A stretch of 64,000 nucleotides of DNA. Source: Blasia pusilla. Its lineage: Eukaryota; Marchantiophyta; Marchantiopsida; Blasiales. The DNA lies in the NCBI GenBank assembly GCA_050084515.1, contig CM114272.1:38564001-38628000 (forward strand), in the 5' to 3' direction. Shown here piece after piece: positions 45,959-57,300 of the stretch. A program made the translations under genes and the position numbers. Numbering within the stretch: the stretch's first letter is position 1; each line of letters starts with the position of its first letter. The notes under the pieces are model-generated. The model saw only the letters and a list, made by a program, of their open reading frames with translations, searched no databases and was not told where the DNA came from.

Positions 45959-46533
45959 GTAAGGCTCAATTCCTGTACTATAATCTCAATTATATTTTAA
46001 TGATGTGTATAATGAGTGTTCATCTCCGTTCAGTGAGTATAATGAGTGTCAATCTCCGTTTTTTTTGTCCGTGAGCAACCCGTCGCCTTCCGACGGGTTG
46101 CTGGCTTAGAGTAGCCCATGCTCGGCTGAGAGCAACCCGTCGGTTTCCGATGGGTTGCATCTTTCCCACATATACAGGGAAAACCGCGGTGTACCTACAA
46201 CCCGTCGGAACCCGACGGGTTGCAGTTGCTTTTGGTTTTTCCCTGTGTTTCCGGAAAGCTGCAACCCGTTTGATAGCGACGGGTTGCTCTCAGGCGAGCA
46301 TGGGCTGCTCTAGGCCAGCAACCCGTCGTCTTCCGACAGGTTGCTCACTGACAAAAACAACGGAGCCTAACGCGTTGTTTTAGTCCCTGACCCTCCCGTC
46401 GGAAGGCGACGGGTTGGTCCGGGACAAAACAACCCGTCGGACTCCGACAGGTTGATCCAAAGTCAGTGATTGAAAATTTTCTCAAGCCGACTTCTTTAGT
46501 TGCTGACATTGTTTCCAACGTGCTGATTTACAG
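45959..46533 (+). repeat. Palindrome intron, copy D
   Basis: Runs from the GTAAGG donor to the GATTTACAG acceptor. Palindromes at about 46076-46102, 46132-46158, 46197-46224, 46260-46286, 46318-46344, 46396-46418 and 46430-46455. The first five correspond in order and spacing to those in the copy B intron. Confidence 0.8.
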
Positions 46534-47043
46534 ATGGACCACTCCTACGTGTATTGCTTCGTTCGGCCCGAGCACAATTTCCAGGTGTTCAAGATCCAGG
46601 ATCCTGTGGATCCATGCTCAGATACAACTTAGATAGTTTGTACAATCCCCCCGCGGGAATTTACATGCAAGATAGTACCCCACTTCTGGGAGGAAGGGAA
46701 AAGTTGCCAGCCCTGATGCAAACGCTCATCGAGCTCTGCTCAAGGCCGGGTGACTTGGTGTTCGACTTAGTGGGACTTTCAGGGGCAAGTATCAAAGGCG
46801 CCTGGCAGAGTGGCAGGAACATTCTCTGCCTCGAGGGAAGGCACGAACTGTTTTACCTTTGCAAAGAGGCAAAGGCAGAATATGAAAGGCTCGTTGGGGA
46901 GTACAACTCTCCACCGAAGCCGAGAGCTCAAGTTCCAAACCCACCCTTGGTAGTGACTCCATCGTAACTTCCAACGATTCCAAAAATCGGGAGGGCAAGG
47001 CCGAAAGTAATTTTGCAAGAGCTCTCGGACGATGACGAGTGAG
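46534..47043 (+). pseudogene. Cargo gene 1 exon e, copy D: methyltransferase motif I half
   Basis: Begins MDHSYVYCFVRPEHNFQVFK after the acceptor. A shift near 46620 displaces the frame; then YNPPAGIYMQDSTPLLGGRE, LMQTLIELCSRPGDLVFDLV and GLSGASIKGAWQSGRNILCL follow. Copy D keeps the Pro-Gly before the strand (RPGDLVFD), which is closer to the family's usual PGDxVxDP pattern than copy B (RSGD). A stop at 46965-46967 is specific to this copy; the homologous tail reads on to ELSDDDE at about 47043. Confidence 0.6.
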
Positions 47044-47810
47044 TTCAAAGAACTCAACGACCCAGCTTGATTGCAGCGTTTGGAGAAGGGAGTTTTTTGA
47101 TGATGAGGCAAAAGATTTCATAGAATAGATCAAATATACAGTTTCGAGCTTTTTTCGGATGTTATAAAGCAGAAGATTTTTTCGAACGATGGTGATGCTT
47201 GTAAAAGTTTGCTGAACATTTTTTTTCTTTTCGAATGTGATCGTTTATGTACTCCGAGGACTTCTATTTTGCAACCCGTCGGATTTCTCCTGCTCGCAAC
47301 TTTTCACTTTTTGACCACTGCACTCTTTTTACCACTTCCAGGCAACCTGTCGGATTCCGACAGGTTTCCTGATCGGACTCTTTCCCTGTTGGTCCAACTT
47401 AAGAGGCAGTCTGGCAGGCTTCTTCCCTTGGCACCTTCCCCTCAACTCGTAAAGGCAGGCGTAGGCTTCTTTTCTTCTCTCAGATGTGTTGGATTCCTAC
47501 TATCTGTGCGATTGCCATAATGGTATTACCGGGGATAGAGCACATATTGATACTGGATGGGTGTCACATTGCAGAGCGTACAAGGTATACTGCCGAGGAA
47601 GGCGGTGGGACTCGAATCAGGTAACATAGGACCGTTATGGTGTACCTAGGGGGAGGCCAAGGCTCTCGAATTCGCCAACATTTTCGATCCCCGTCTACAA
47701 TCAGCCAGAGGAGCCACTTATATCCCATGACATTCCTTTGGTACTGTCACCGAGGAGAGTTAGGAGTAAATTTGTAGATGACGATGCTGAAGAAATCATA
47801 GACTAGGTCA
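47044..47810 (+). pseudogene. 3' segment with duplicated terminal exon, copy D
   Basis: 47085-47240 carries FFDDEAKDFIE followed by a stop and a CTTGTAAAAGTTTGCTGAA flank; 47770-47880 carries FVDDDAEEIID, a stop and GTTTGTAAAAGTTTGCTCAA. These look like two tandem copies of one 3' end. The coding-like stretch in between (IDTGWVSHC, KVYCRGRRWD) is shared with copy B. Palindromes near 47272-47295 and 47342-47367. Confidence 0.45.
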
Positions 47811-48824
47811 AATGTACATTTCCGAGGTAATAAAGGACAAGTTTTTTCAACCCATAATGGTGTTTGTAAAAGTTTGCTCAAATATTTTTTTGGACTTGTG
47901 GATTGTGTTCTTTTAGCTACTCAGAATTACAATTCTACAACCCGTATGATTCTGACGGGTTGCAACTTTTTGCTTTTTGCCCACTGCAACTTTTTTACCA
48001 TTTCCAGGCAAGTTGTCGGATTCCGACAGGTTGACTGCTTGATTGATCGGACTCTATCCCGATGAGACCAACTTCTGACGTATTGTGGCGGGCTTCTTAA
48101 CTTTTGGCTCGTTCCCCTACATTCGCCAAACCAGTTGTAGGCTTCTTTTCTTGTCTAAGATATGCAGGATTCCTACTACCTGTCGGATTGCTATTTCGGA
48201 TTCCCAACCTGTTAGATCGTCGTGGGTGCATGGTGGAAGAAAATCACTTCTAAAAATCTTTCCTTTCTTATGGTGAGCTTTCTTACCGGTTGGGAGGGGT
48301 GCAGCTTCTCGGTTTCTCAGCCTTAGGATCTGATGTGTTCACATTTCACAAAGTTGGTCTTGGGCAGACACCATTCATAACCAAGTTATGAATGGTTATG
48401 GGGCAATTATGGGGCAATTTAGGGGAGGCCATGATGCATGCAACAATCCCTGGAAAAAGAGAGGTTGGCATCCGGGTGGTCCTCCAACAAAAATACCAAG
48501 GGCACGGCTTTTTGTTGACCGAGACAGGGAATGTTAAGAAACTTAGGCTCACATGGAGAGTGATGGAAAAATGTTTGTAGTGGTCTTATGATGTCTCCTT
48601 TTTTCTCGCCCCCAAGAAAGAGGAGGTTTTTTTAGGGCCAAATGTGGACCACTAAATACTCTCTTCTAAAGGTTTCATGAATTTGAAAGCAAACAAAAAT
48701 TTCAAATATGTCAAAAATTTTTGAAGAGAGGAGGCGGATTTGGCCCTTTTTTTTGAAGAGAGACTCTCCTCTCTTCCTCTCTTCCTCTCCTCTCTTACTC
48801 TCTCCTGCCAGAATACCAGCCCCC
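47811..48824 (+). repeat. 3' untranslated region and left terminal sequence, copy D
   Basis: Palindromes near 47938-47964 and 48007-48032, then non-coding DNA shared with 10034-11030 of copy B in reverse. Terminates in the GA/CT-rich tract and ACCAGCCCCC at 48824. Confidence 0.65.
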
Positions 48825-49309
48825 GGCAATGTCCACCATCTCCACGCTGGCGGTCCTCATGACCTCATCGTCCGTGATTTGAACTTCTGGCGTTTCCGCT
48901 ATGTTGATTGTGTCCCCGGACTTCATCGGGGACATTTCTCGCATCTCAAAATTTCGGTTAGACGAGAGGGGCTGTCGTCGATGGCTATCGCTTTTTCCCT
49001 CCTCTCTTTAGCCAATTCTGCTCTCCTCACCGACGCGTCCAGACACTTCTTTTCTCTCTTTTCGTCGGCGATCCTTTTCTTCAAGGCCTGCGACGTCTCA
49101 GCCTCTGCGTTCTGTCTATCGAGCGCCTCTTGTACACGTCTCGCAAGAAGCTCCTGGTTGTGCATCTTCGCTTCCCGTTCCCGCTCCTCGATTTCCTGCT
49201 GCCTAATCTCATTTGCCGAACGAGGCCTTGGAGATGCTGACGCAGGAGTCCTAATGGACTTCCGAGTGAAGCTCCCAGACTTAGTTGCTTGAACTTTTTT
49301 CCTCGTCAT
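48825..49309 (-). pseudogene. Cargo gene 1 exon a, copy C (truncated)
   Basis: ATG at 49309-49307 (MTRKKVQATKSGSFTRKS), coiled-coil region as in copy B (IRQQEIEEREREAKMHNQ; LKKRIADEKREKKCLD), then an acidic linker with a shift near 48960. The exon and gene end abruptly at 48825. Confidence 0.65.
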
Positions 49310-50657
49310 TTTTCCCGGAAATGCCTTCACCTATGTCCACGATGAATCGCTTGATCAATCGCCTTGATGATGTCGAGATGAGTCGCCTTGATGGGTAGCT
49401 CGAATCGTCTCGCGATCTTTCAGTCGAACCGTCTCGCTCTCGTTCGGTCGAACCGTCTCGCGATGACTCGCCGTGTGAAATGCCCCTTGGTATCTGATCA
49501 GCTGCTGCGCGGGAGAGGAATGGAGATCACAAAATGAGAAACAGGAAATGAGCGATTTCTGCCCTATTTATACTTTTCTAGCTGTTGGGCTGACTGTTGG
49601 GTCCCGTCGTCCTTTCGACGGCGACGTGCCGGCCGTTACGGAAGTCCGGACGTGAAAAATGGCTCCCCGTCGGAGTCCGACAGGTTGTGCGCCTCCGCCG
49701 TCCTAAGAAGATAACGCGAGGTGCGCGAGCAACCCGTCGGAGACCGAAAGGTTGAGCACCTCTGCCGTCTTCGGACAAGAACGCAAGGTACCCGCGCAAC
49801 CCGTCGGATACCGACAGGTTGCGCGCCTCCGCCGTCTTTGGACAAGAACGGGGCGTACCCGCGCAACCCGTCGGGGACCAACAGGTTGCGCGCCTCTGCC
49901 GTCTTCGGACAAGAATGGGACGTACCCGCACAACCCGTCGGAGACCGTTGGGTTGCACGCTTCCCTCGTCAAGGGTTAACAATGCCGGCTTCCCGTGCAA
50001 CTCGTCGGAGTCCGACAAGTTGCGCGCTTCCTTCATGTAAGCGAAACAAGGTGAGGCCCTTGCGCAACCCATCGGAGGGCGACGGGTTGCACGCCTTGCC
50101 GTCTTTGGGCAAGAAGGTGCGGCACCCACGGAACTCGTCGGGAACAGACGGTTTGCACGCTTCCTTCATGTAAGTGTGACACCGTGAGATAATTGGGCAA
50201 CTCATCTGATGCTGACGGGTTGCAAGCCTTCGGCATCTTCGGGCAACAAGGAGCGGTATTCAAGCAACTCGTCGGAGAGCGACGGGTTGCGTGCTTTGAC
50301 CATGTTTGCGTTTGAAGGTAAGGCAGAAGCGTGCAACTCGTCCGAAGTCGAGGGGTTGCAGGCTTCGCTTAGCTTGGGTTAATTGTTGAGTTACCAGGAC
50401 TCCGACGGGTTCCAACAAAATGAAGTGTGCTTTGCAACCCACGTCTCTGCTTCCCAAATCCGGTAACACATTGCAATAGAATTGAATATGTTGCAACAAA
50501 GTTGGATCCATTGTGTCAGACAATTTCACCTACCGAACTTCATCTTATCAGTTAAATTCTGTCAGGAGTATCTGTTTTCCTATTCACTATAAATTAAAAA
50601 TTCTCATTCTCATTCTCTTTCTCATTCTCACCCTCCTCCCGTACAAAATTTCTGGGA
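49310..50657. promoter_or_regulatory. Bidirectional promoter region with palindrome array, copy C
   Basis: TATA boxes at 49565-49572 (minus) and 50588-50594 (plus). Palindromes recur from about 49672 to 50415, mostly 60-66 bp apart, in GAGGTACCCGCGCAACCC-type units like those of copy B. Some copies carry CTCGTC/GACGAG-type arms (about 49997-50022). An ATTCTC microsatellite (about 50599-50635) precedes the ATG at 50658. Confidence 0.7.
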
Positions 50658-53600
50658 ATGGATAATTTTGTGAAGCTCACTTGTGGCAGTTATCTGGCGG
50701 CCCTTCCTCAATCAGAAATCGTTCGACCGCAAGCTCGTGAGTCTTTCATAGCAGTGGATGAAAATTTTCTCTCTGTTCGATTTCTTCTCCAAATTGGAAC
50801 CATCTTTGTATCCAAGGATGTTAGGGTGGATGGTACGGAGGACGTAATAGGTGAGACCGTCCAGCCAGTGAGTGCAGACCGTAAAGTATGGAATCTCCTA
50901 CCTCTAGTAAATGGTCAATACAGAGTTTACAGCCTGCCCCTAAATTCCTCTGTTTCCCAAGTAGACGGTCGAGAATTTCCTCGCGCTCCGAGCTCTATGT
51001 TTGCAACTCCTAGCTCAGTAGATCCAGCTTCGACTCCAACTTCACACGCTCGTAACAATGTTGTTCTTCCTAAAGAGATTCCGGATGTTATCAACCTCAG
51101 TGGATCTGTCGAACACCAACCGGGCCCTCTGTCCGCCTACTCGTTCCTCTTGCGAGTATTAGGCAATAGTTTTCTTTCATCTCTGGCCTTGAAAATGTTC
51201 AAGCATATTCTTGTCGATGAGTTGCCGCCCACGTACGATGGTAATTGCATCTTTGAGTTGCCTCCACTTGCTGCTCCTGCTCAAAAGAAAGATGGAGGAC
51301 GCGTGAAGGGTATGGACAAAAAGTTTGATTGTCATTGATGGTGCATGCTTCAACAGACTAGTGCTTCAATTCCAGATGGTCCTTTGATTGTCTCCCGCCG
51401 CCAATGCGTCGGAGCCTTGGAGTGTAGAAGTCCAGCATGCCCGTATCTAGAGTGCAACGGGCGAGTCAATACGTCGCAATTCCCCCCCGCCCCCCAAGAA
51501 TGCAAAAACTCCATACGAGGTTGGTGCCACCATACCGCCGGGAGGCCATCGATGTCCTCATTGTCAGGCATCGCCCTTATGCGTTGGAGCGTGTCCTGCA
51601 TACATATTTTTCATTTTCCACGACTTGGGCTCCACATCAGAGTACACAAGGCTGGCAGTTCATGTTGGCTCCCACACTCATCCTGTGACCGATACAATTG
51701 AGAGACTCATCAAGGAGGATGTGGGGAAGAAAGTGGCCGAGGTCTACAGAAACTCTCCGGTTCAAAGCCCGGAGTGATCAAGCTCACAACGGCATCACAA
51801 ATTTGTGAACAATTTCTTGGAATCCCTGGACAGGGCGAGATCACGGCGGCTGAGGAGAAACAACTCAAGGAAAATCTCGCATTTCTCGCTGATCCTGAAT
51901 GCTTCCGGAATTTGCTAGGTCAAATACGAGTTCTGGATTGAAAGACGGCCGAAATGGATGCCATCGCCAAAATCAAGGCCAACTCTAGATTTCCATTCAT
52001 TCAGAGATGGCAGTTCATGGGCCAAGGAGGCGAGGGATCCAGGGCCAATGTCTTCAAAATGTCAACCACAGGTCCGTCGAGTGGCCTCGATCTTATAGAT
52101 CGAATGAGGGAAGGGGAAGATCATTATGGCAGCTGGGTAAGCTTTGATATTTGCTACAGAGTGCTGAACGGATGGTTGACAATGGGTGCTCACGTTTATG
52201 ACCATGTGGAGAAGGGACTCAAAACTCTATTTGTGTGTGAAGTAAAGGCTGAAGACGTTGGCAGTTTGAAGATGTGCTGGTTACTCTTATTGGAGGTGGT
52301 GAAGGAAAACAAAAGGCCACCTCCGGAAATTTATGGGTTCATGGAAGACAATGCACAACCTAGATGGATTGCTATCCGGGAAGTGTTATGGGGTGGAGAG
52401 GTTCAACCGGAGAGGGAAAGGTCAGATGCTTTCCATTGGCAACAGTCTGTGACGCGGTACACCAAATCTTGCATCAAGGAGAATAAGAGGACAGAGCATG
52501 TCACTCTACTCCAACGCTGCAAGGACAGCAAAACCTTGAAGCAGGCCATGGAATGCCAGGAAGAACTTCATGGGTGGTGGAGGAAGCATGCGATTGAGGG
52601 GAAGTACAAAGAGTTGTGCTCTTGGTTGAGTTGGTGGACTGTACGTATGAGACAATGGGGAAACTTCATGCGGCAGGTAAGTTCACTATTTTGTCTTGTC
52701 AAGCTGACGTTGAGAATTGTTTGTAAAGTTGCAGCTCAAGTTGAGAAGTGTGGGAACTATAGGGATTTCAAACCGAAGAAACCAAGAAAGCTGTCAGATA
52801 CGACGGGTTGCCCGAGTGTGCAACCCGACGGAAACCGACGGGTTGCAGAGTCGTTCATGGGATGCCTCGGCCTTGCAACCTGTCTGAATCCGATGGGTTG
52901 CAGTAGGTGGGTTTAGGGTTGCAATACGTTGGGACCCCACGGGTCGCAGAGTCGTTCATGGGATGCCTCGGCCTTGCAACCCGTCTGGTTCGGACGGGTT
53001 GCAGTAGGTGGGTTTAAGGTTACAACACGTCCGGACCCGACGGGTCGCAGAGTCATTCATGGGATGCCTCGGCCTTGCAACCCGTCTAGTTCCGACAGGT
53101 AGCTTATGTCTTTGACTGCTGAGTTATTTTTGTTCCCTTCTAACATTGCCGTCGTTGCAGGGATTGAACATTCATGAAAATGCCCTCTGCCCCAACACAA
53201 GTGGAGCAGAAAGTGTTCATTCCTCCTGGAGGTTGTCACAAGCATGCCAACGAATTTCACTTGTGGAGGCATGCCAACAAGACTAGGCAAGAGCAATGCT
53301 ACAGTCTGTAGCATCCCATATCTTCCTCACAAAAGGCATAACAAAAGGAAGGGGGCCGTCGATCTACGAGCTCTATGTCGATGGTGTGAGATCGGGTGAT
53401 GAAAAATGTATGTGGAAGCCTTCAACCGGTGCGTAGCTGGAACTCCCCTCGAGCAAGACGTACACATTGGTGGGGATATTTGTGGGCAGGTTTCAAGACG
53501 TCCCATAGAGATGGTGGTAGAGCAGTCCGAGCGAGACTCGTGGAGACCAGATAAGTATCTTGACTTCAGGCAGGTGAAGAGGCAGCATCGGGGAACAAAT

Positions 53601-54647
53601 TCGGTGATTGATTTGGATGAGGAAATTACGCCGCCCAGGTATTCGGGGACCCCGGACCCGTCCCAAATCCGTGATGGAGTTACTTCTCCAAAATCAGTGA
53701 ATGTTTTATTTCAAATGCCCTCCGTTGCTGGAAGTTTGCAACATCCTGTCATTGGGTTGGTTCAACAATATGGGATTCTGGTAATGGAGGTGGATTGCAA
53801 CCTAAAACAGTGGCATATATCTCGGAGCAACCCAGGACGTGGATCCACTTGCAGGGCAGGATGTGATGGCATTAGGAGAGCATGCGGCACTTTCCTAAAT
53901 AAGAATCAGACAAGGACTCGGGCGACCTTTGCTGGGTTTTGGGGACTCAAAACCTTTGATCGCTTTTACGAGGGTCGGGATCAATTGAAGTACTTCTGCC
54001 CAAATGAATCTTGCGCTTTCGGAAGTCTTATCCGCTGCCATTGGAGCTCGGGAATACCCACGATTTGGCCCATCGCCAGGGGTACGAATCGCACTCAAGA
54101 CAAGTGGACAATCTTACAAGTGCGGTTTGGACTCGAGACGGGGAAGTTCGGAGCATGTTAGCATTCTGAGACCTTCGCAGATTTAAGTATTCAACCCAAG
54201 ATTGATGTCAACATGTACCCAGAGAAGGTCGATGATCTCAATCCATTATTTCTGTTTGAGTCTAGAAATGGGATGAAGAGAAACAGAATGTGTAGGCCAA
54301 CGGTGGAGAGAGCAAAACGAATTGCATCAGCTCGGGAGGAAAAAATGGAGATCATCACCATGAAAGATGTCTTGAGTGGAAATGGAATAGGAAGGATGTA
54401 TTGGGTCAGGAACAACATTGTAAATTCAAGTGTCACAGGGGTGTATGTGGTGCACATCTGTTGCTTTCCCACACGTTCATGTGATGACTTTGTCCAAAGA
54501 GAGACAAGTGGCAAAAGTTATTTCCCTTGTAAGCACATGTACTATGTGTTGCTGGTAGTTTTAAGAAAGTCGGAGGTAGGAGTAGGAATCCATCAACCAA
54601 TTCTGTCCCTCAAAGAAGTGCGAAGTATTTTAAACAAACCACTATGA
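50658..54647 (+). pseudogene. MULE transposase gene 2 with SWIM finger, copy C
   Basis: Exons 50658-52676 and 53161-54647. Same domain order as copy B. Damage: a TGA at 51336-51338, an expanded C run near 51483-51497 that shifts the Cys-rich region, a one-base loss near 51765, and TGA near 51939. The core 51954-52676 is open but the first Asp block reads LTMGAHVYDH (Asp to Gly). Exon 2 has small deletions around 53910-54180. The SWIM finger is altered: CFPTRSCDDF replaces CFPTCSCDDF, so the first Cys of the CxC pair is lost. Not functional. Confidence 0.75.
52677..53160 (+). repeat. Palindrome-bearing intron of gene 2, copy C
   Basis: CGGCAG|GTAAGT to TTGCAG|GGATTG. It contains about seven palindromes (near 52786, 52820, 52876, 52920, 52976, 53028, 53090) with the same GTCGTTCATGGGATGCCTCG spacer as copy B. 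Confidence 0.8.
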
Positions 54648-55072
54648 GGATGCAAAATGAGGTTTTAGATTATACTTTTATTTTTCCTGAACCTTCACTT
54701 TGAGCTTGAAATCTATTCAGCCCGGGGCAAATGATAGATTTTTTCCAGACCTTGGATGGAAAAAGTGATTGGTTCCACACTTATGATTCCACTGATTTTT
54801 TAGTTTTCTAAATTTTGTGCAATTTGCAACTCGTCGGACTCAGAAGGGTTGCCAAAATATGGAAGAGGAAAAAAAACTATGGGACTGCTTAATAAATGAA
54901 CAAAAAAGTGCTAAAAAATTCACACAAAAAGTTTCCTCTCTTCAACCCAACGGAAACTCTCTTCAAAAAAAAGTATCTAGTTCGGTTGAAGGTAGTTTCC
55001 TCTCTCCTCTCTTCCTCTCTTTCTCTCTCCTCTCTCCTCTCTTCCTCTCTTCCTCTCCTCTTACCGCACCTC
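54648..55072 (+). repeat. 3' flank and right terminus of copy C
   Basis: An AT-rich 3' region, one decayed palindrome near 54823-54851, an extended CTCTTC tract, and the terminal TTACCGCACCTC. Confidence 0.7.
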
Positions 55073-55850
55073 GTGGGGAGGGGACGACGTGTAATGGACA
55101 ACTCTAGGAAAAAGATACTCCTTTAATCAAAAAGTATGAAGTTTATTGTTGTCACGTCTCTTAGGATAGATCGATGAGATCTAGTAGAGCGCCTTCGTGA
55201 GTAATGGAAGAGAGGCTCGGGAGCTCAAGGATGACCTACTGAGGCTTGAGAAACGTGAGAGAGTAGGTTTCCCCTTCGTTTCAGCTCATTTGGAGCCATA
55301 TTGAGAAACTTACTATTTTAGGTAAGTACCATTTTGAGTATATGGTTAACTTTATATTTTTGGTAAGTGGCCCTTGACCTCCTACATAAGGTCAAGAGCC
55401 AAGGAGGTGACTTGGGAGCATAGGTTACCATGAAGAGAGCTTGGGAGAGGGGAGGGATATACCTCAAGGAGAGAGAGCTTGAGAGCTCATTCTCTCTTTG
55501 TTGAACCTCTTGGCACAAGGCGGCGGAGTTATGGTCCCTTGCCTTGTAAGTGTAACCTAAGCCTCTCATTAGAAGAGTGGGTTTGGTTTGACATTGAGAG
55601 AGACATGTGAAAGTACACACATTTGAGAGCTATGGTGTTGAGAGAGATTGGATCTTGATTTACAAAGAGAGAATGAGAGGGTGAGAGAGTTTCATAGGGA
55701 AGCTCGTTGGTTGCTCGATATTTGGTGACTAATGATGGAGCCACATGAGCACCTGGCCTTTTTTCTCTTAGCGTCCGAGAGATGTATGTCATGGTAGGTA
55801 GGGATAGATGGCTATATGGATTTAGAGGGACTTAACCACCAACTAGGGGG
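55073..55850. other. No gene recognised
   Basis: Probably decayed retroelement internal sequence, since a polypurine-tract-like AACTAGGGGGGCGA and an LTR-like end follow at 55845-55990. Confidence 0.35.
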
Positions 55851-55990
55851 GCGATTGGAGATATTTTGGTATTTCTTGTCTCGTTGTTTGGATGCCATGA
55901 GTTAGCATGGGATCGTGCGTGTTTGTGTGTGTGTTCGATGACAGCGATGTATGTTATGTAGCGTTGTGTATGCGCACGATATTGCCAAGA
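55845..55990 (+). repeat. Polypurine tract and LTR-like end
   Basis: AACTAGGGGGGCGAT is followed by TGGAGATATTTTGGTATTTC and closes with ATGTAGCGTTGTGTATGCGCACGATATTG. The closing part matches the ends at about 34350 and 43850, so this is an LTR of the same gypsy family. Confidence 0.5.
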
Positions 55991-56039
55991 GACCATTTTT
56001 TCCTGAGTAAAGAGAGGTTTTGTAAGACAAATCAAGAAT

Positions 56040-57300
56040 AACTCCTTCTTCACTAACTTTACTGACTAACTACAACTACACTGTCTTTACAAGTACAAAA
56101 GAACAAAAGGATTTTCTTCCCTCTTGGAAAAGACTCTTCTCAAGTGCAGATGAAGACTCTTTCAAATCTAGAATAACAAAGCTCCAACAAAGACCTCAAA
56201 GAGACCTCAAGAAGGAGCGGCTCATCCTACTTTCAGAACTGAATTTGTCACGGTAGGTTACTCATTGTCTAAGAGCTTTCCTACGCTCTTCTTGATTATC
56301 TTTTGGAATTCCAAAACTACAAGACTCAACCCTCATCCTTACTGTAGCCCAATAAGGTTTTACACTCAACTCCACACATCAGAAAGCATGAGAGAAGACA
56401 CTTCTTTTGCATCAAAGAGTGGAAAGAACTACAAAGTGTTGCAAGCTTCCAAGGGTACAAGACTCTTCGGCTTGGATCATCCCCAAAGAACTCCTTACAA
56501 AACCCACCAAGACTACTAGTAAACTCAAGATACAAGGGAATGACCCTAACCAACAGTACTGGGGAATTCAAGACACAAGGGAATGATCCCTTCTCCTTCT
56601 AGTTTGCTCTTTAAATAGTCTTTTATAATTCATGATTAATCTTCCTATTCTACTCTAGAATTGTAACTGATAATCCTACCCTCCTCGGTTCAAATTCTCC
56701 AACCCTTCATCTTCCTAAGGCGGTTGGTTGCTCTAGCGATTCATTTCTGCTCCCTTTTGAACCGCGGTGCCTCTTTATTTCCGGCTTCCAAAACCGCCGA
56801 GACGGTTCAGTCTTCACAGTCTTCGCGCTCTTCGCTGTCCTATCTTCGCAAAGACTCTTATTCTTTTGTCGCCACGAAGAGTCCTCCTTGCAATTTCCTT
56901 TCAATCTGCTTTCTTCAAAACTTTCTTTCTATTTCCTATTCTTTATACACCTTTCCGCTTTGTGAAGACTCTTTGCTTCCTCTTCTTCTTCCTCTTCCTT
57001 CTTAGAGTTCTTAGTCTTTGCTCTTGGGTCTTTGATCTTCGTTCTTTGTACCCACTCTTCGCACAAAGACTACCTTCAGTCTTCTTTTGCAAAGAAGCTT
57101 TTTCCAATCTTTTCCTACTTTTACACAATTCTTACTTTTCCAATACAGTCCTTAATCTATTACTATCTCTTGTCCTTTCATCATAGTTTTGTCAGTCAAT
57201 ATTTTCACCCAATCTCGGTAAAGTATGCATCTTTACTTCCGGTATTGAGTCTTTAGTCTACACTCAAGGAAGACTTCTCTACAAAAATGCTCTTTTTGTC
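56040..57300 (+). repeat. LTR-like sequence related to 27.1-28.4 kb
   Basis: Pyrimidine-rich with CTTCGCAAAG-type motifs. Ordered similarity to 27190-28420 (for example CATCCTACTTTC-GAACT followed by TTACTCAT...CTAAC/GAGCTTTCCTACG). No coding motif. Probably a solo LTR of the nested gypsy family. Confidence 0.45.

Larger units (their letters stand above)
44430..48824 (+). mobile_element. MULE copy D: 3' half of cargo gene 1 and left terminus, inverted
   Basis: From 44636 to 48824 the sequence is collinear with the reverse complement of copy B from 14148 to 10034: exon d, palindrome intron, exon e, duplicated terminal exon, 3' region, then the GA-rich end and ACCAGCCCCC at 48815-48824. It abuts copy C directly. 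No target duplication could be assigned. Confidence 0.75.
48825..55072 (+). mobile_element. MULE copy C: truncated cargo gene 1, promoter, transposase gene, right terminus
   Basis: Collinear with copy B from about 15910 to 22085. Cargo gene 1 is cut inside its first exon at 48825, where it meets the terminus of copy D. The right end is TTACCGCACCTC at 55061-55072. The missing left half of the element seems to be represented by copy D in inverted orientation. Confidence 0.75.
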
